Of a stretch of DNA of 52,240 nucleotides, positions 31,814 through 40,295 are shown in pieces (within the stretch, counting starts at the first letter, position 1; each line of letters opens with the position of its first letter). The notes beneath the pieces were generated by a model. It was not told where the DNA came from. It searched no databases and saw nothing but the letters and a program-made list of their open reading frames with translations. Location of the stretch: positions 1 through 52,240 of the forward strand of contig CAKTZA010000020.1 in assembly GCA_934635045.1 (NCBI GenBank), read 5' to 3'. This DNA comes from an uncultured Kiritimatiellota bacterium. Lineage in GTDB: Bacteria; Verrucomicrobiota; Kiritimatiellia; RFP12; UBA1067. A program made the position numbers and the translations under genes.

Positions 31814-32782
31814 ATGACGGAAACGAAGGATGACTTCATGGTGTTTTCGGGAACGGCGAACCTGCCGCTCGCGGAGAAGATTGCCGAGTATCTCGGCCGG
31901 CCCCTCAACAAGATCGACATTCCGCACTTCCCCGACGGCGAGACCTTCTGCCAGGTGCTCGACGGCGTGCGCGGGCGCGACGTCTTCGTCATCCAGTCCG
32001 GCTCGCCGTCGCCGAACGAGGCGTACATGGAGCTGTTCATCATCATCGACGCGCTTCGGCGCGGCAGCGCGAAGCGCATCACGGCGATCCTGCCGTACTA
32101 CGGCTACGCGCGCCAGGACCGCAAGGACCAGCCGCGCGTGCCGATCACGGCGCGGCTCATCGCGAACCTCATCGAGGCCGCCGGCGCCGACCGCGTCATG
32201 ACGCTCGATCTGCACGCGAACCAGATCCAGGGCTTCTTCGACATCCCGCTCGACCACCTGCGCGCCGAGCCGATCATCCTCCAGTACATCCGCGACCAGC
32301 ACTGGGCGAACCCGATCGTCGTCGCGCCCGACACGGGCGGGGCGAAGACGGCCTACGGTTACAGCCGCAAGCTCGGGACGGGCCTCGCGATCGTCGCGAA
32401 GCAGCGCACGGGCGGCGACACGGTGGACGCGTTCTCGGTCGTCGGCGACGTGAAGGACCACGACGTCATCATGATCGACGACATGACCGCGACGGGCGGC
32501 ACGCTCTCGGCGGCGGCGAAGATGTGCCGCGAGAAGGGCGCGAAGACCGTCCACGCCTTCGTCTCGCACTTCCCGCTGACCGACAAGGGCGTCGAGCGCC
32601 TGATGAAGGAGGTTCAGCTCGACGAGCTCGTCGTGACGGACTCGATCCAGCTCCGCAGCGACTTCGACGTCTCGAAGCTGCCGTTCAAGCTGACGCAGCT
32701 CTCCGTCGCGCCGCTCATCGGCGAGGCCATCCGCCGGACGCACAACAACGAGTCGATCAACGACCTCTTCAACCACGAGTAA
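31814..32782 (+). CDS. prs: Ribose-phosphate pyrophosphokinase
   Basis: 322 aa, typical class I PRPP synthase. FPDGETF, PYYGYARQDRKDQPRVPI, DLHANQIQGFFDIP, the VAPDTGGAKTA region and the PRPP loop VIMIDDMTATGGTLSAAA are all present. It converts ribose 5-phosphate and ATP to PRPP for nucleotide, His and Trp synthesis. Confidence 0.96.
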   Translation: MTETKDDFMVFSGTANLPLAEKIAEYLGRPLNKIDIPHFPDGETFCQVLDGVRGRDVFVIQSGSPSPNEAYMELFIIIDALRRGSAKRITAILPYYGYARQDRKDQPRVPITARLIANLIEAAGADRVMTLDLHANQIQGFFDIPLDHLRAEPIILQYIRDQHWANPIVVAPDTGGAKTAYGYSRKLGTGLAIVAKQRTGGDTVDAFSVVGDVKDHDVIMIDDMTATGGTLSAAAKMCREKGAKTVHAFVSHFPLTDKGVERLMKEVQLDELVVTDSIQLRSDFDVSKLPFKLTQLSVAPLIGEAIRRTHNNESINDLFNHE

Positions 32783-32810
32783 GGGCCCTTGCCGAAAGTC
32801 CGCCGCCTGC

Positions 32811-33812
32811 ATGAGGCTCGGCGAACTTCAGAAACTGGCAAAACGGCGGCGGCTCGACGCCGTGCTCGTCTGCGCGCCGCCCAACATCCGCGCCCTCACC
32901 GGCGTCAGCTGCGACAACGCCGTCCTGACGCCGGAGGCGATCTACACCGACTTCCGCTACATTCCGATGGTGCATCGCGTCGCGCCGCAGCTCACCTGCC
33001 GCGACCTGAAGCGGCTGACGGTGCGCGGTCGTCGCATCGGCTACGAGTCGTCGATTTCGCACGCGCAGTTCCTGAAGTTCCAGACGCGCGCGCCGCGCGG
33101 GGCCGTCTTCGTCGACATTGCGGACGACCTCTTGGCGCTGCGTGCCGTGAAGACGCCGGAGGAAATCGCGAAGATCCGCGCGGCGGAACGGCTCGCCTGC
33201 GAAATCTGGCGGACGGCGTCCGCGCGCTTCGCGGCGGGCCAGACGGAGCGCGACATGGCGCGGATCATCCAGACGCTCATGATCGAGCGGGGCGAGGGCG
33301 AGGCGTTTGCGACGATCGTCTGCGTCGGGAAGAACGCGGCGGAGTGCCATCACGAGCCGGACGACACGGTCTGGAACGGACGCGAGCCGGTGCTGGTTGA
33401 CATGGGCGTGCGGCTCGGCGGCGTGTGCAGCGACCTCACGCGCAACCTCGTGCCGAAGCGGCCCGCGTCGCTTTACCGGAAGGTCTTCGCGCTCGTGCGC
33501 GAGGCGAACCGCGCGGCGATTGCGGCGGCGAAGCCGGGGATGACGGGGCGCGCGCTCGACAAGGTTGCGCGGGACGTCATCACGAGGGGCGGCTTCGGCA
33601 AGTGCTTCGGGCATTCCCTTGGGCACGGCGTCGGCTACGAGATCCACGAGGCACCGACGGCATCGAAGAAAAGCGACACGGTGCTGAAGCCGGGGATGTG
33701 CGTGACGATCGAGCCGGGCATCTACCTCGAAGGCAATCTCGGCGTGCGCATCGAAGACCTCGTGCTCATCACCGAAACGGGGTGCGAAGTCCTCTCGGAC
33801 TGCGAGAAGTAG
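32811..33812 (+). CDS. M24 family Xaa-Pro aminopeptidase
   Basis: 333 aa: creatinase-like N-terminal domain then a pita-bread M24 domain. The dinuclear metal ligands are visible: Asp in LVDMGVRLGG and CSDLTRN, His in GHSLGHGVGYEIHE, Glu in VTIEPGIYLEG and RIEDLVLI. It removes N-terminal residues before proline. Starts 28 nt after prs; no good ribosome binding site is apparent. Confidence 0.93.
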   Translation: MRLGELQKLAKRRRLDAVLVCAPPNIRALTGVSCDNAVLTPEAIYTDFRYIPMVHRVAPQLTCRDLKRLTVRGRRIGYESSISHAQFLKFQTRAPRGAVFVDIADDLLALRAVKTPEEIAKIRAAERLACEIWRTASARFAAGQTERDMARIIQTLMIERGEGEAFATIVCVGKNAAECHHEPDDTVWNGREPVLVDMGVRLGGVCSDLTRNLVPKRPASLYRKVFALVREANRAAIAAAKPGMTGRALDKVARDVITRGGFGKCFGHSLGHGVGYEIHEAPTASKKSDTVLKPGMCVTIEPGIYLEGNLGVRIEDLVLITETGCEVLSDCEK

Positions 33813-33824
33813 GAGAATTTTTGG

Positions 33825-33830
33825 TATAAT
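33825..33830 (+). promoter_or_regulatory. -10 element TATAAT, predicted leaderless promoter
   Basis: TTTTTGGTATAATACGCCGTC then ATG at 33839: 8 nt. The AGGAGA upstream of the -10 would lie outside the transcript. Confidence 0.7.
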
Positions 33831-33838
33831 ACGCCGTC

Positions 33839-35482
33839 ATGAGCGAAGAGAACGGAAACATCCTTGATTTCGGGTCCATCGACTTCACGCCCGCCTGGGC
33901 GAAGAAGGGTGCCGGGGTCAGTGTCGGAAAGATTCGTCCCGAATCCGACGGGGCGCGCGAGACGGGGCGTGGGGACAGGCCCCGCAAGCCGTTCGGCGAC
34001 CGCAAGCCGATGGGCGAGAAGCGTCCTTTCGGTGATCGCAAGCCGATGGGCGACCGCAAGCCCTTTGGCCCGCGCAAGCCGTTCGGGGAACGTCCGCGCT
34101 TCGAGGAACGTCCGCGCCCGCTCGACTGCGAGGTGAAGATTCTGCCCGAGACGAAGGCGCTCGGCACGATCATCCGCAAGCTGCAGGGCGATGCGCACGC
34201 CTACAAACTCAAGGAGCTCGCGTATTTCTTCCTCGACAATCCCCAGTCGATCCTGCTGAAGATCACGCCGCGTGCGGCCGCCGCCCCCAACGCGAAGCCC
34301 ACGGCCTTCTGCCAATGCAAGGCCTGCGGGTTCGCCTCGACGCGCGAGGAGGACGTCCTGTCGCATGCGCTCGCGGCGCACCTCGGCGACTACTACGACG
34401 CGAAGGTGATTGACTGCGAGCCGCCGAAGGGTAATTTCAGCTGCGTCGCGAAGTGCGGGCTTTCGGGCGTCCTCCTTGGGCCGCCGAACATCCACGAGTT
34501 CAACGCGACGGTGAAGGAGATGATTCGGACGAAGTTCCCGAACATGTCCGAGGACCAGTACCGCGCGCACATTGAGATGGTGCGCGAGCCGGAGGCGATC
34601 GAGGAATGGCGCAAGGGCGCGACGAAGAAGACCGTCTTCTTCGCGAAGGGCCAGGCCGAGGTCGAGGGCGCGGCGCAGCTGACGCGCGAACAGGCCGAGG
34701 GCGAGTTCAAGCGCACGATCCTGCCGTCGCTCCTGGAGCGTCCGAAGCATCTCATGATCACGGCGGACGTCGCGCAGAAGTCGCCGGTGAAGCCGCTCGT
34801 CTGGGCGGTGAACGACGCGATCCAGGCCGAACGCCGCGCGCCGGCGGGCATGTGCTTCGCGCTGCGCGGTGCGTTCCACCACCGCAAGCTCCATTTCTTC
34901 CGCGCGAACGACGCGCGCGGCCCGGAGTTCGTCTCGGGCCTTGAGTACAAGGCGTTCGATGCCGCGCATGCGATTCCCGAACTCGCCCGCGCCGCGCAGT
35001 TCGTCGCCGAGCATCCCTGCTGCGACAAGTCGGAGTTCCCGACGGACGACCCCGAGTTCGAGCAGCACCTGAACTGGCTCGTCACGACCGGCCACGTCGT
35101 CGCGTTCACGAACGGCGTCTTCTCGGCCGTCGAGAAGTTCCCGAAGTACGGCCCGCAGTGGAAGAAGAGAGCGAAGAAAACGGAGGAAAAGCCTGTGGTG
35201 CCTACTGGGCCTGCGGCGCTGAACACATGCGCCGAAGAAACGCCGCGCGTTTCGGAGGGCACCTTCGCTGAAGGCGAACCCGAAGGGCGCGCAAGCGGGC
35301 GCGAGGTGTTGGAGGAGGGGATGCACGGAGAAGAAGGAAAGACGAATCCGAGCGAATCCGTGAAATCTGTGGTTGAACAAAACTCGGATGTAGAGAGACC
35401 GGCAAATCCGTGCGAATCCGTGGTTCAAAAATCTGAAGAAGAGGTGAAGAAAGATGAGACTGCCCCTGTCGTGGCTGAATGA
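33839..35482 (+). CDS. Uncharacterised protein with basic RKPFG repeats and zinc-finger-like motif
   Basis: 547 aa. Residues 41-91 repeat a basic, Phe/Gly-rich unit (RKPFGDRKPMGEKR and variants), like RNA-binding tails. C158, C160 and C163 with H177 and H181 (CQCKACGFAS, SHALAAH) suggest a zinc finger; a second Cys pair lies in SCVAKCGLSG. The middle shows KHLMITADVAQKSPVKPL and RGAFHHRKLHFF. The last 90 residues are low complexity and are encoded partly by AATCCGTG repeats. Possibly a nucleic-acid-binding protein conserved in the phylum; function unknown. It overlaps pheT by 29 bp. Confidence 0.75.
   Translation: MSEENGNILDFGSIDFTPAWAKKGAGVSVGKIRPESDGARETGRGDRPRKPFGDRKPMGEKRPFGDRKPMGDRKPFGPRKPFGERPRFEERPRPLDCEVKILPETKALGTIIRKLQGDAHAYKLKELAYFFLDNPQSILLKITPRAAAAPNAKPTAFCQCKACGFASTREEDVLSHALAAHLGDYYDAKVIDCEPPKGNFSCVAKCGLSGVLLGPPNIHEFNATVKEMIRTKFPNMSEDQYRAHIEMVREPEAIEEWRKGATKKTVFFAKGQAEVEGAAQLTREQAEGEFKRTILPSLLERPKHLMITADVAQKSPVKPLVWAVNDAIQAERRAPAGMCFALRGAFHHRKLHFFRANDARGPEFVSGLEYKAFDAAHAIPELARAAQFVAEHPCCDKSEFPTDDPEFEQHLNWLVTTGHVVAFTNGVFSAVEKFPKYGPQWKKRAKKTEEKPVVPTGPAALNTCAEETPRVSEGTFAEGEPEGRASGREVLEEGMHGEEGKTNPSESVKSVVEQNSDVERPANPCESVVQKSEEEVKKDETAPVVAE
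35343..35436. repeat. AATCCGTG repeat, two copies, in frame
   Basis: CGAATCCGAGCGAATCCGTG...TGTGGTTGAACAAAA and CAAATCCGTGCGAATCCGTGGTTCAAAAA. They are read without stops as the C-terminal tail of the preceding protein (NPSESVKSVVEQN, NPCESVVQKSEE). Confidence 0.7.
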
Positions 35483-37922
35483 GTACGTCAAGGTCGATGA
35501 CATCGACCCGAAGGAACTTGCCGAGAAGCTGACCCGCGCCGGGCTCCAGGTCGAGTCGATCGAGACGGTCGGCGGGAGTCCGCTCTCCGACCTGATCGTC
35601 GTCGCCGAGGTCGTCGCCTGTGCGGCGCATCCGAACTCCGACCACCTGCACGTCTGCACGGTGACGGACGGCCAGGAGAACTTCCAGGTCGTCTGCGGTG
35701 CGCCGAACATGCGGCAGGGCATCAAGACAGCGTTCGCGAAGATCGGCGCGCCAATTCCCGCGTTCCTCGACAAGCACGGCAACCCGGAGAAGATCAAGAA
35801 GGGCAAGCTGCGCGGCGTCGAGAGCTTCGGCATGTGCTGCAGCGAGAAGGAGCTGTGCCTCGGCGAGGGGAACGACGGCATCATCGAGTATCCGGCCGAG
35901 ATCGCGAGCGGCACGCCCGTCCGGGACGTCGCGAAGCTGGAGAAGCCGGAGGTCGTCTTCGACATCGAGGTGACGTGGAACCGGCCGGACGCGCTGTCGG
36001 TCGTCGGCCTCGCCCGCGAGTTCGCCGCGATCCTGCACCGTCCGCTGACGCTGCCGCCGGTCGACTTCACCGAGTCCGCGACGGACGTGAACGACGAGGT
36101 CAAGGTCGTCGTCGAAGATCCCGTGAAGTGTCCGCGCTACACGGCGCGCGTTGTGACGAGCGTGAAGGACGGGCCGTCGCCCGCCCTGATGGCGAAGCGC
36201 CTGGAGCTCTGCGGCGTCCGCTCGCTCGGCCTCGTCGTCGACGTCACGAACTACGTGCTCATGGAAGTCGGCTCGCCGCTGCACGCCTTCGACTACACGA
36301 AGCTGGAGGGGCGCACGGTCGTCGTCCGCTGCGCGAAAGAGGGCGAGACGATCAAGACGCTGGACGGCGTGACGCGCAAGCTTGACCCGACGATGCTGAT
36401 GATCTGCGACGCGGCGCGTCCGAACTGCGTCGCCGGCATCATGGGCGGCGAGGACTCCGGCATCTCCGAGGGCGAGACGAAGAGCGTCCTCCTCGAATCC
36501 GCGCTTTTCGAGCCGACGTCGACGAAGTACACGGCGACGAAGCTCGGCCTGTCGAGCGAGTCGTCCTACCGCTACATCCGCGGCGTGGACAAGGACATCG
36601 CCGACTTCGCCTCGCGCCGCGCGGCGCATCTCCTGCAGAAGTACGGTGCGGCCGAGATCGCGAGAGGCGTGGTGGACGTCGACAACCGTCCGCAGCCGCT
36701 GAACGCACCCGTCACGCTCAACTTCGACCGCGCGCGCAAGCTGATCGGCATCGACATCGGCAACGACGGGATGGTCTTCCTGCTGAAGTCTCTCGGTCTG
36801 CGCCCGACGACGGAGGCCGACCACTTCGCCGCGTTCAAGGACGTCACGTTCGAGATCCCGTCCTGGCGCTGGGACCTTTCGATGGAGGCCGACCTCGTCG
36901 AGGAGATCGCGCGCCTCTACGGGCTTGACAACATCCCGGACACCATGCCGAGCGCGCCGTCCGTCTCGTCGCTTTCCGACGCGCCGTTCCGCGCGAAGTG
37001 CAGGCTGCGCGAAATCGCGATGGGGCTCGGCTTCTCCGAGGCGATGCACTATTCCTTCCTGTCCGAGAAGGAGCTGAACGACTTCGATCCGCGCGAGGAG
37101 ACGAAGCGGGCGCGGCTCGCGATTCCCGATCCCGTGTCCGCCGAATACGGCTTCATGCGCGACAGTCTCCTGCCGCAGATGTACGCGACGCTCGGCAAGA
37201 ACGCGGCGCACGAGACGTCCGCGCTGCTGTTCGAGACGGGCAAGGTCTTCGGCAAGGTGACGATTCCGGCGAAGGGCGAGATGCCCGCGAAGGACCAGCC
37301 GACGGAACGTGAGCTGCTGTCGCTCGGCTTCGTCGGCCCGGTCGGGCGCGAGGCGCTGCGCCGCCGTCTGCCGCTGAACGAGGAGGAGGCCGTGCTCTGG
37401 ATGAAGGGCGCGGTCGAGGAGCTGGTCGGGCGTCTCCACGCCGGGCGCGTCGAGTTCGTCGCGGCGGACCATCCGGCGTTCGCGAAGGGTGCGGCGCTGC
37501 AGGTGAAGCTGAACGGCAAGGCGGTCGGCGTGCTCGGCGCCGTCTCGGCGAAGCTGCGCCACCCGTTCCGCCTGACGACGCAGATGGTGCTGTGCGAACT
37601 GGAGACGAAGGCGCTCCTGAAGAAGTTCGACGAGGTCGGGCGCGTCTCGGCCGTGCCGAGCTTTCCGAGCGTCCGCCGCGACATCGCGCTCGTCGACAAG
37701 GGCGGCGTCCCGAATGCGCAGATCGTCGAGACGATTCGGAAGAACGGCGGCAAGGAACTCGTCAAGGTCGAGCTCTTCGACGTGTTCAAGGATTCCCGCG
37801 CCTATGCGCTGGAGTTCAGGAGCGCCGAGAAGACGCTGACGGACGACGAGGTCGGGCGCACCTTCCAGCGGATCGTCGACGCCCTCAAGGCGACCGCCGG
37901 CATCGAAGTGAGGGAAAGTTGA
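35454..37922 (+). CDS. pheT: Phenylalanyl-tRNA synthetase beta subunit
   Basis: 822 aa. MRLPLSWLNEYV start, EMAP/tRNA-binding domain (about 40-150), B3/B4 editing region (VTNYVLMEVGSPLHAFDYTKL), B5 domain, the catalytic-like core (MHYSFLSEKELNDF), and a C-terminal FDX-ACB anticodon-binding domain (VPSFPSVRRDIALV). It forms the alpha2-beta2 enzyme with PheS. pheS is not adjacent, which is unusual. Its start lies within the 3' end of the upstream gene. Confidence 0.95.
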   Translation: MRLPLSWLNEYVKVDDIDPKELAEKLTRAGLQVESIETVGGSPLSDLIVVAEVVACAAHPNSDHLHVCTVTDGQENFQVVCGAPNMRQGIKTAFAKIGAPIPAFLDKHGNPEKIKKGKLRGVESFGMCCSEKELCLGEGNDGIIEYPAEIASGTPVRDVAKLEKPEVVFDIEVTWNRPDALSVVGLAREFAAILHRPLTLPPVDFTESATDVNDEVKVVVEDPVKCPRYTARVVTSVKDGPSPALMAKRLELCGVRSLGLVVDVTNYVLMEVGSPLHAFDYTKLEGRTVVVRCAKEGETIKTLDGVTRKLDPTMLMICDAARPNCVAGIMGGEDSGISEGETKSVLLESALFEPTSTKYTATKLGLSSESSYRYIRGVDKDIADFASRRAAHLLQKYGAAEIARGVVDVDNRPQPLNAPVTLNFDRARKLIGIDIGNDGMVFLLKSLGLRPTTEADHFAAFKDVTFEIPSWRWDLSMEADLVEEIARLYGLDNIPDTMPSAPSVSSLSDAPFRAKCRLREIAMGLGFSEAMHYSFLSEKELNDFDPREETKRARLAIPDPVSAEYGFMRDSLLPQMYATLGKNAAHETSALLFETGKVFGKVTIPAKGEMPAKDQPTERELLSLGFVGPVGREALRRRLPLNEEEAVLWMKGAVEELVGRLHAGRVEFVAADHPAFAKGAALQVKLNGKAVGVLGAVSAKLRHPFRLTTQMVLCELETKALLKKFDEVGRVSAVPSFPSVRRDIALVDKGGVPNAQIVETIRKNGGKELVKVELFDVFKDSRAYALEFRSAEKTLTDDEVGRTFQRIVDALKATAGIEVRES

Positions 37923-38094
37923 TCTTGTGAGGACGTGGGTCCTGGGCTGCACGCGGATTCAGCAGAAGTTTCTTCGACCGACATTTGAATAGGGGGCGCA
38001 AGCCTCACATTTGGAACGACGGGTTCCGGGGATTCTGTGCTACGGCAGTCTGGGATCTTTTGAAACGAGAACGCGAAAGGACGAAAGGCGAACG

Positions 38095-38940
38095 ATGAAA
38101 GAGCGGTTGATGACACTGGCGGTGACGATGCTCGTCGCGGCGGTTGCGGGGGCGTTCCCGGAGATTCCGCGCGAGAGCGCCAAGGCCCTCGGCGTCACGC
38201 GGGGGAACAAGTTCTCCGAGGGGCTCGTGTTCGTCAACGGCAAGTTCATCGCGCCGCCCTACCGCGTCGAACGCTGGGGCACGGGCATCCGCATCAACCG
38301 CGTGCCCGTGACGGGGCAGGTCATCGAGTGGGCGGAGTTCCTGAAGACCCAGCCGGGCTACACGCCGGCGGCCGTGCCCGAAACGCCGCCGCCCGCGCCG
38401 GTCGCTGTGCCGTCCGCTCCCGCCGCGTCATCGGCGGACGAGTATGACGACGCCTCGCTTGACGACCTCTTCGACGACAACCCCGTGCCGAAGAAGAAGG
38501 AGGCGCCGAAGCCGGTCGCCGCCCTGCCGCCGCCCCCGAAGCCGGCTGTCGCGCTGCCGACGCTGACGGGCCCGTTCGTCAAGAACGACGCCTCGAAGGC
38601 CCTCGTCAAGAAGGTGAACGCCGCGCGCGCCGAGATCGACCGGACGCTCCGCGCCGGCGGGTTCATCTGCTTCGGCGACGGCTACTCGCGCATCGTCGGC
38701 GACGCCCGCGCGGCGACGAAGCTCCTGGACGCCCTGCCGGAGATTCAGCTGAAGGCCGAGACGATCGCGTCCTTCCGCGCCGCCGTGCGCGCCGCGAAGC
38801 TCGTCTATCTCCACGAGCTCGTCTGCGACGACCTTTTCCGCAACCGCATCGACAACCGCAAGCTTCTGGAGCATCGCGAGAAGCTCCGCAAGGAGCAGGA
38901 GTGGAAGAAGATGATGGAAGCCCCCAAACCCCTTTTCTAA
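38095..38940 (+). CDS. Secreted protein with Pro-rich linker, unknown
   Basis: 281 aa. Signal peptide MKERLMTLAVTMLVAAVAGA. Residues 22-95 form a small domain (FVNGKFIAPPYRVERWGTGI). A Pro/Ala-rich linker with an acidic patch (about 97-165; DDASLDDLFDDN) leads to a helical, coiled-coil-like C-terminal half (KKVNAARAEIDRTLRAGG, LLEHREKLRKEQEWKKM). I do not recognise the family. GAAAGG/AAGGCG precedes the start. The 172-bp gap before it shows no gene or strong hairpin. Confidence 0.65.
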   Translation: MKERLMTLAVTMLVAAVAGAFPEIPRESAKALGVTRGNKFSEGLVFVNGKFIAPPYRVERWGTGIRINRVPVTGQVIEWAEFLKTQPGYTPAAVPETPPPAPVAVPSAPAASSADEYDDASLDDLFDDNPVPKKKEAPKPVAALPPPPKPAVALPTLTGPFVKNDASKALVKKVNAARAEIDRTLRAGGFICFGDGYSRIVGDARAATKLLDALPEIQLKAETIASFRAAVRAAKLVYLHELVCDDLFRNRIDNRKLLEHREKLRKEQEWKKMMEAPKPLF

Positions 38941-38970
38941 ATTCCGTCAACAGACAAGAAGGCTCTCTCG

Positions 38971-40275
38971 ATGAACAAGCTCGCACAGCAACTCAACAAG
39001 GATCTCGGCCCCGTCGCCTACACGCTCTCCGCCGCCGGCCGCCGCCTCTACTTCCCCTACGGCGGCATTCTCGGACAGGGCGGCGAAGCCAAGGGCTGCG
39101 ACATCAACGCGACGATCGGCATGGCGTTCGAGGAGGACGGCTCGCCGCTCGTGATGGACTGCTTCGCGCAGAACGTGCCGCTCGGCCGCAAGGCGTTCCT
39201 CTACGCCGGAAGCTTCGGCCTGCCGGCCCTCCGCGAGCAGTGGCGCGCGATGGAGCTGAAGAAGAACCCGTCCATGAAGGGCATCCGCTGCTCGAACCCC
39301 GTCGTCACGAACGCGCTCACGCACGGCCTTCGGATCGCGGCGGAGCTGTTTCTCGACCCGCGCGACGAGCTCGTCACGCCCGACCTCTTCTGGGACAACT
39401 ACGAGCTGATCTTCCGGGACGCCGTCGGGTGCAAGGTGCGCCACTTCAACACGTTCAAGAACGGGCATTTTGACGCGACGGCGCTGAAGGCCGCGCTGAC
39501 CGCGCCGGGCATGAAGAAGCTCCTCGTCCTCAACTTCCCGAACAACCCGACGGGCTACACCGCGACGTTCGAGGACGCGCAGCGGATCGTCGCCGCCGTC
39601 AAGGCCGCCGCGCAGACCGGCCGGCGGATCATCGTCGTCCTCGACGACGCCTATTTCGGGCTCGTCTACGAGCCGGGCGTCCATGAGGAGTCGCTGTTCG
39701 CGGAGTTCGCGACGCTGCATCCGAACGTCATCGCCGTCAAGCTCGACGGCACGACGAAGGAGGACTACGTGTGGGGGCTGCGCGTCGGCTTTATCTCCTT
39801 CGCGTTCAAGGGCGCGACGGACGCGCAGCTCAAGGCGCTGGAGGCCAAGGCGGCGGGGAATGTCCGCTCGTCGATCTCCAACGTCTCGTCGATCGGCCAG
39901 CACCTCGCGATCGCCGCGTATGCGAATCCGGACTATGACGCGCAGAAGAAGCAGAAGTACGAGGTGCTGCGCGCGCGCTACGACGAGATCCGCCGCATCC
40001 TCAAGGCGCATCCCGAATACAAGAAGTCGTTCGCGGTCATGCCGTTCAACTCCGGCTACTTCATGTGCGTGAAGCCGCGCGACGTCGACGCCGAGGCGGT
40101 GCGCCAGCACCTGATCAAGAAGTACTCGACCGGGACGATCGTCCTGTCGGGCCTCATCCGCCTCGCGTTCTCGACGATTCCGAAGGCGAAGCTCGAAAAG
40201 CTCTTCGCGAACGTCCACGCGGCGATTCAGGATCTGCAGGCTGACCTCGCCAACACCACGCAAGGAATGGCCTAA
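38971..40275 (+). CDS. PLP-dependent class I/II aminotransferase
   Basis: 434 aa. Fold-type I features: substrate/cofactor loop LNFPNNPTGYT, LDDAYFGLVYEPG, and the PLP-binding lysine expected at K263 in DGTTKEDYVWGLRVGF. The short N-terminal AQQLNKDLGPVAYTLSAAGRRLYFPYGG is characteristic of a subgroup annotated only as aminotransferase. The amino-acid substrate cannot be read from sequence. AGAAGG precedes the start by 8 nt. Confidence 0.85.
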   Translation: MNKLAQQLNKDLGPVAYTLSAAGRRLYFPYGGILGQGGEAKGCDINATIGMAFEEDGSPLVMDCFAQNVPLGRKAFLYAGSFGLPALREQWRAMELKKNPSMKGIRCSNPVVTNALTHGLRIAAELFLDPRDELVTPDLFWDNYELIFRDAVGCKVRHFNTFKNGHFDATALKAALTAPGMKKLLVLNFPNNPTGYTATFEDAQRIVAAVKAAAQTGRRIIVVLDDAYFGLVYEPGVHEESLFAEFATLHPNVIAVKLDGTTKEDYVWGLRVGFISFAFKGATDAQLKALEAKAAGNVRSSISNVSSIGQHLAIAAYANPDYDAQKKQKYEVLRARYDEIRRILKAHPEYKKSFAVMPFNSGYFMCVKPRDVDAEAVRQHLIKKYSTGTIVLSGLIRLAFSTIPKAKLEKLFANVHAAIQDLQADLANTTQGMA

Positions 40276-40295
40276 GGCCCACGGAAGGCAAGACC

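Noticed and set aside
33825..33841. AGGAGA upstream of the 33839 gene as its ribosome binding site
   Set aside because: It lies upstream of the -10 element and so would not be transcribed from this promoter.
35202..37952. 916-codon antisense frame over pheT
   Set aside because: A shadow of pheT with biased composition; pheT domains are complete.
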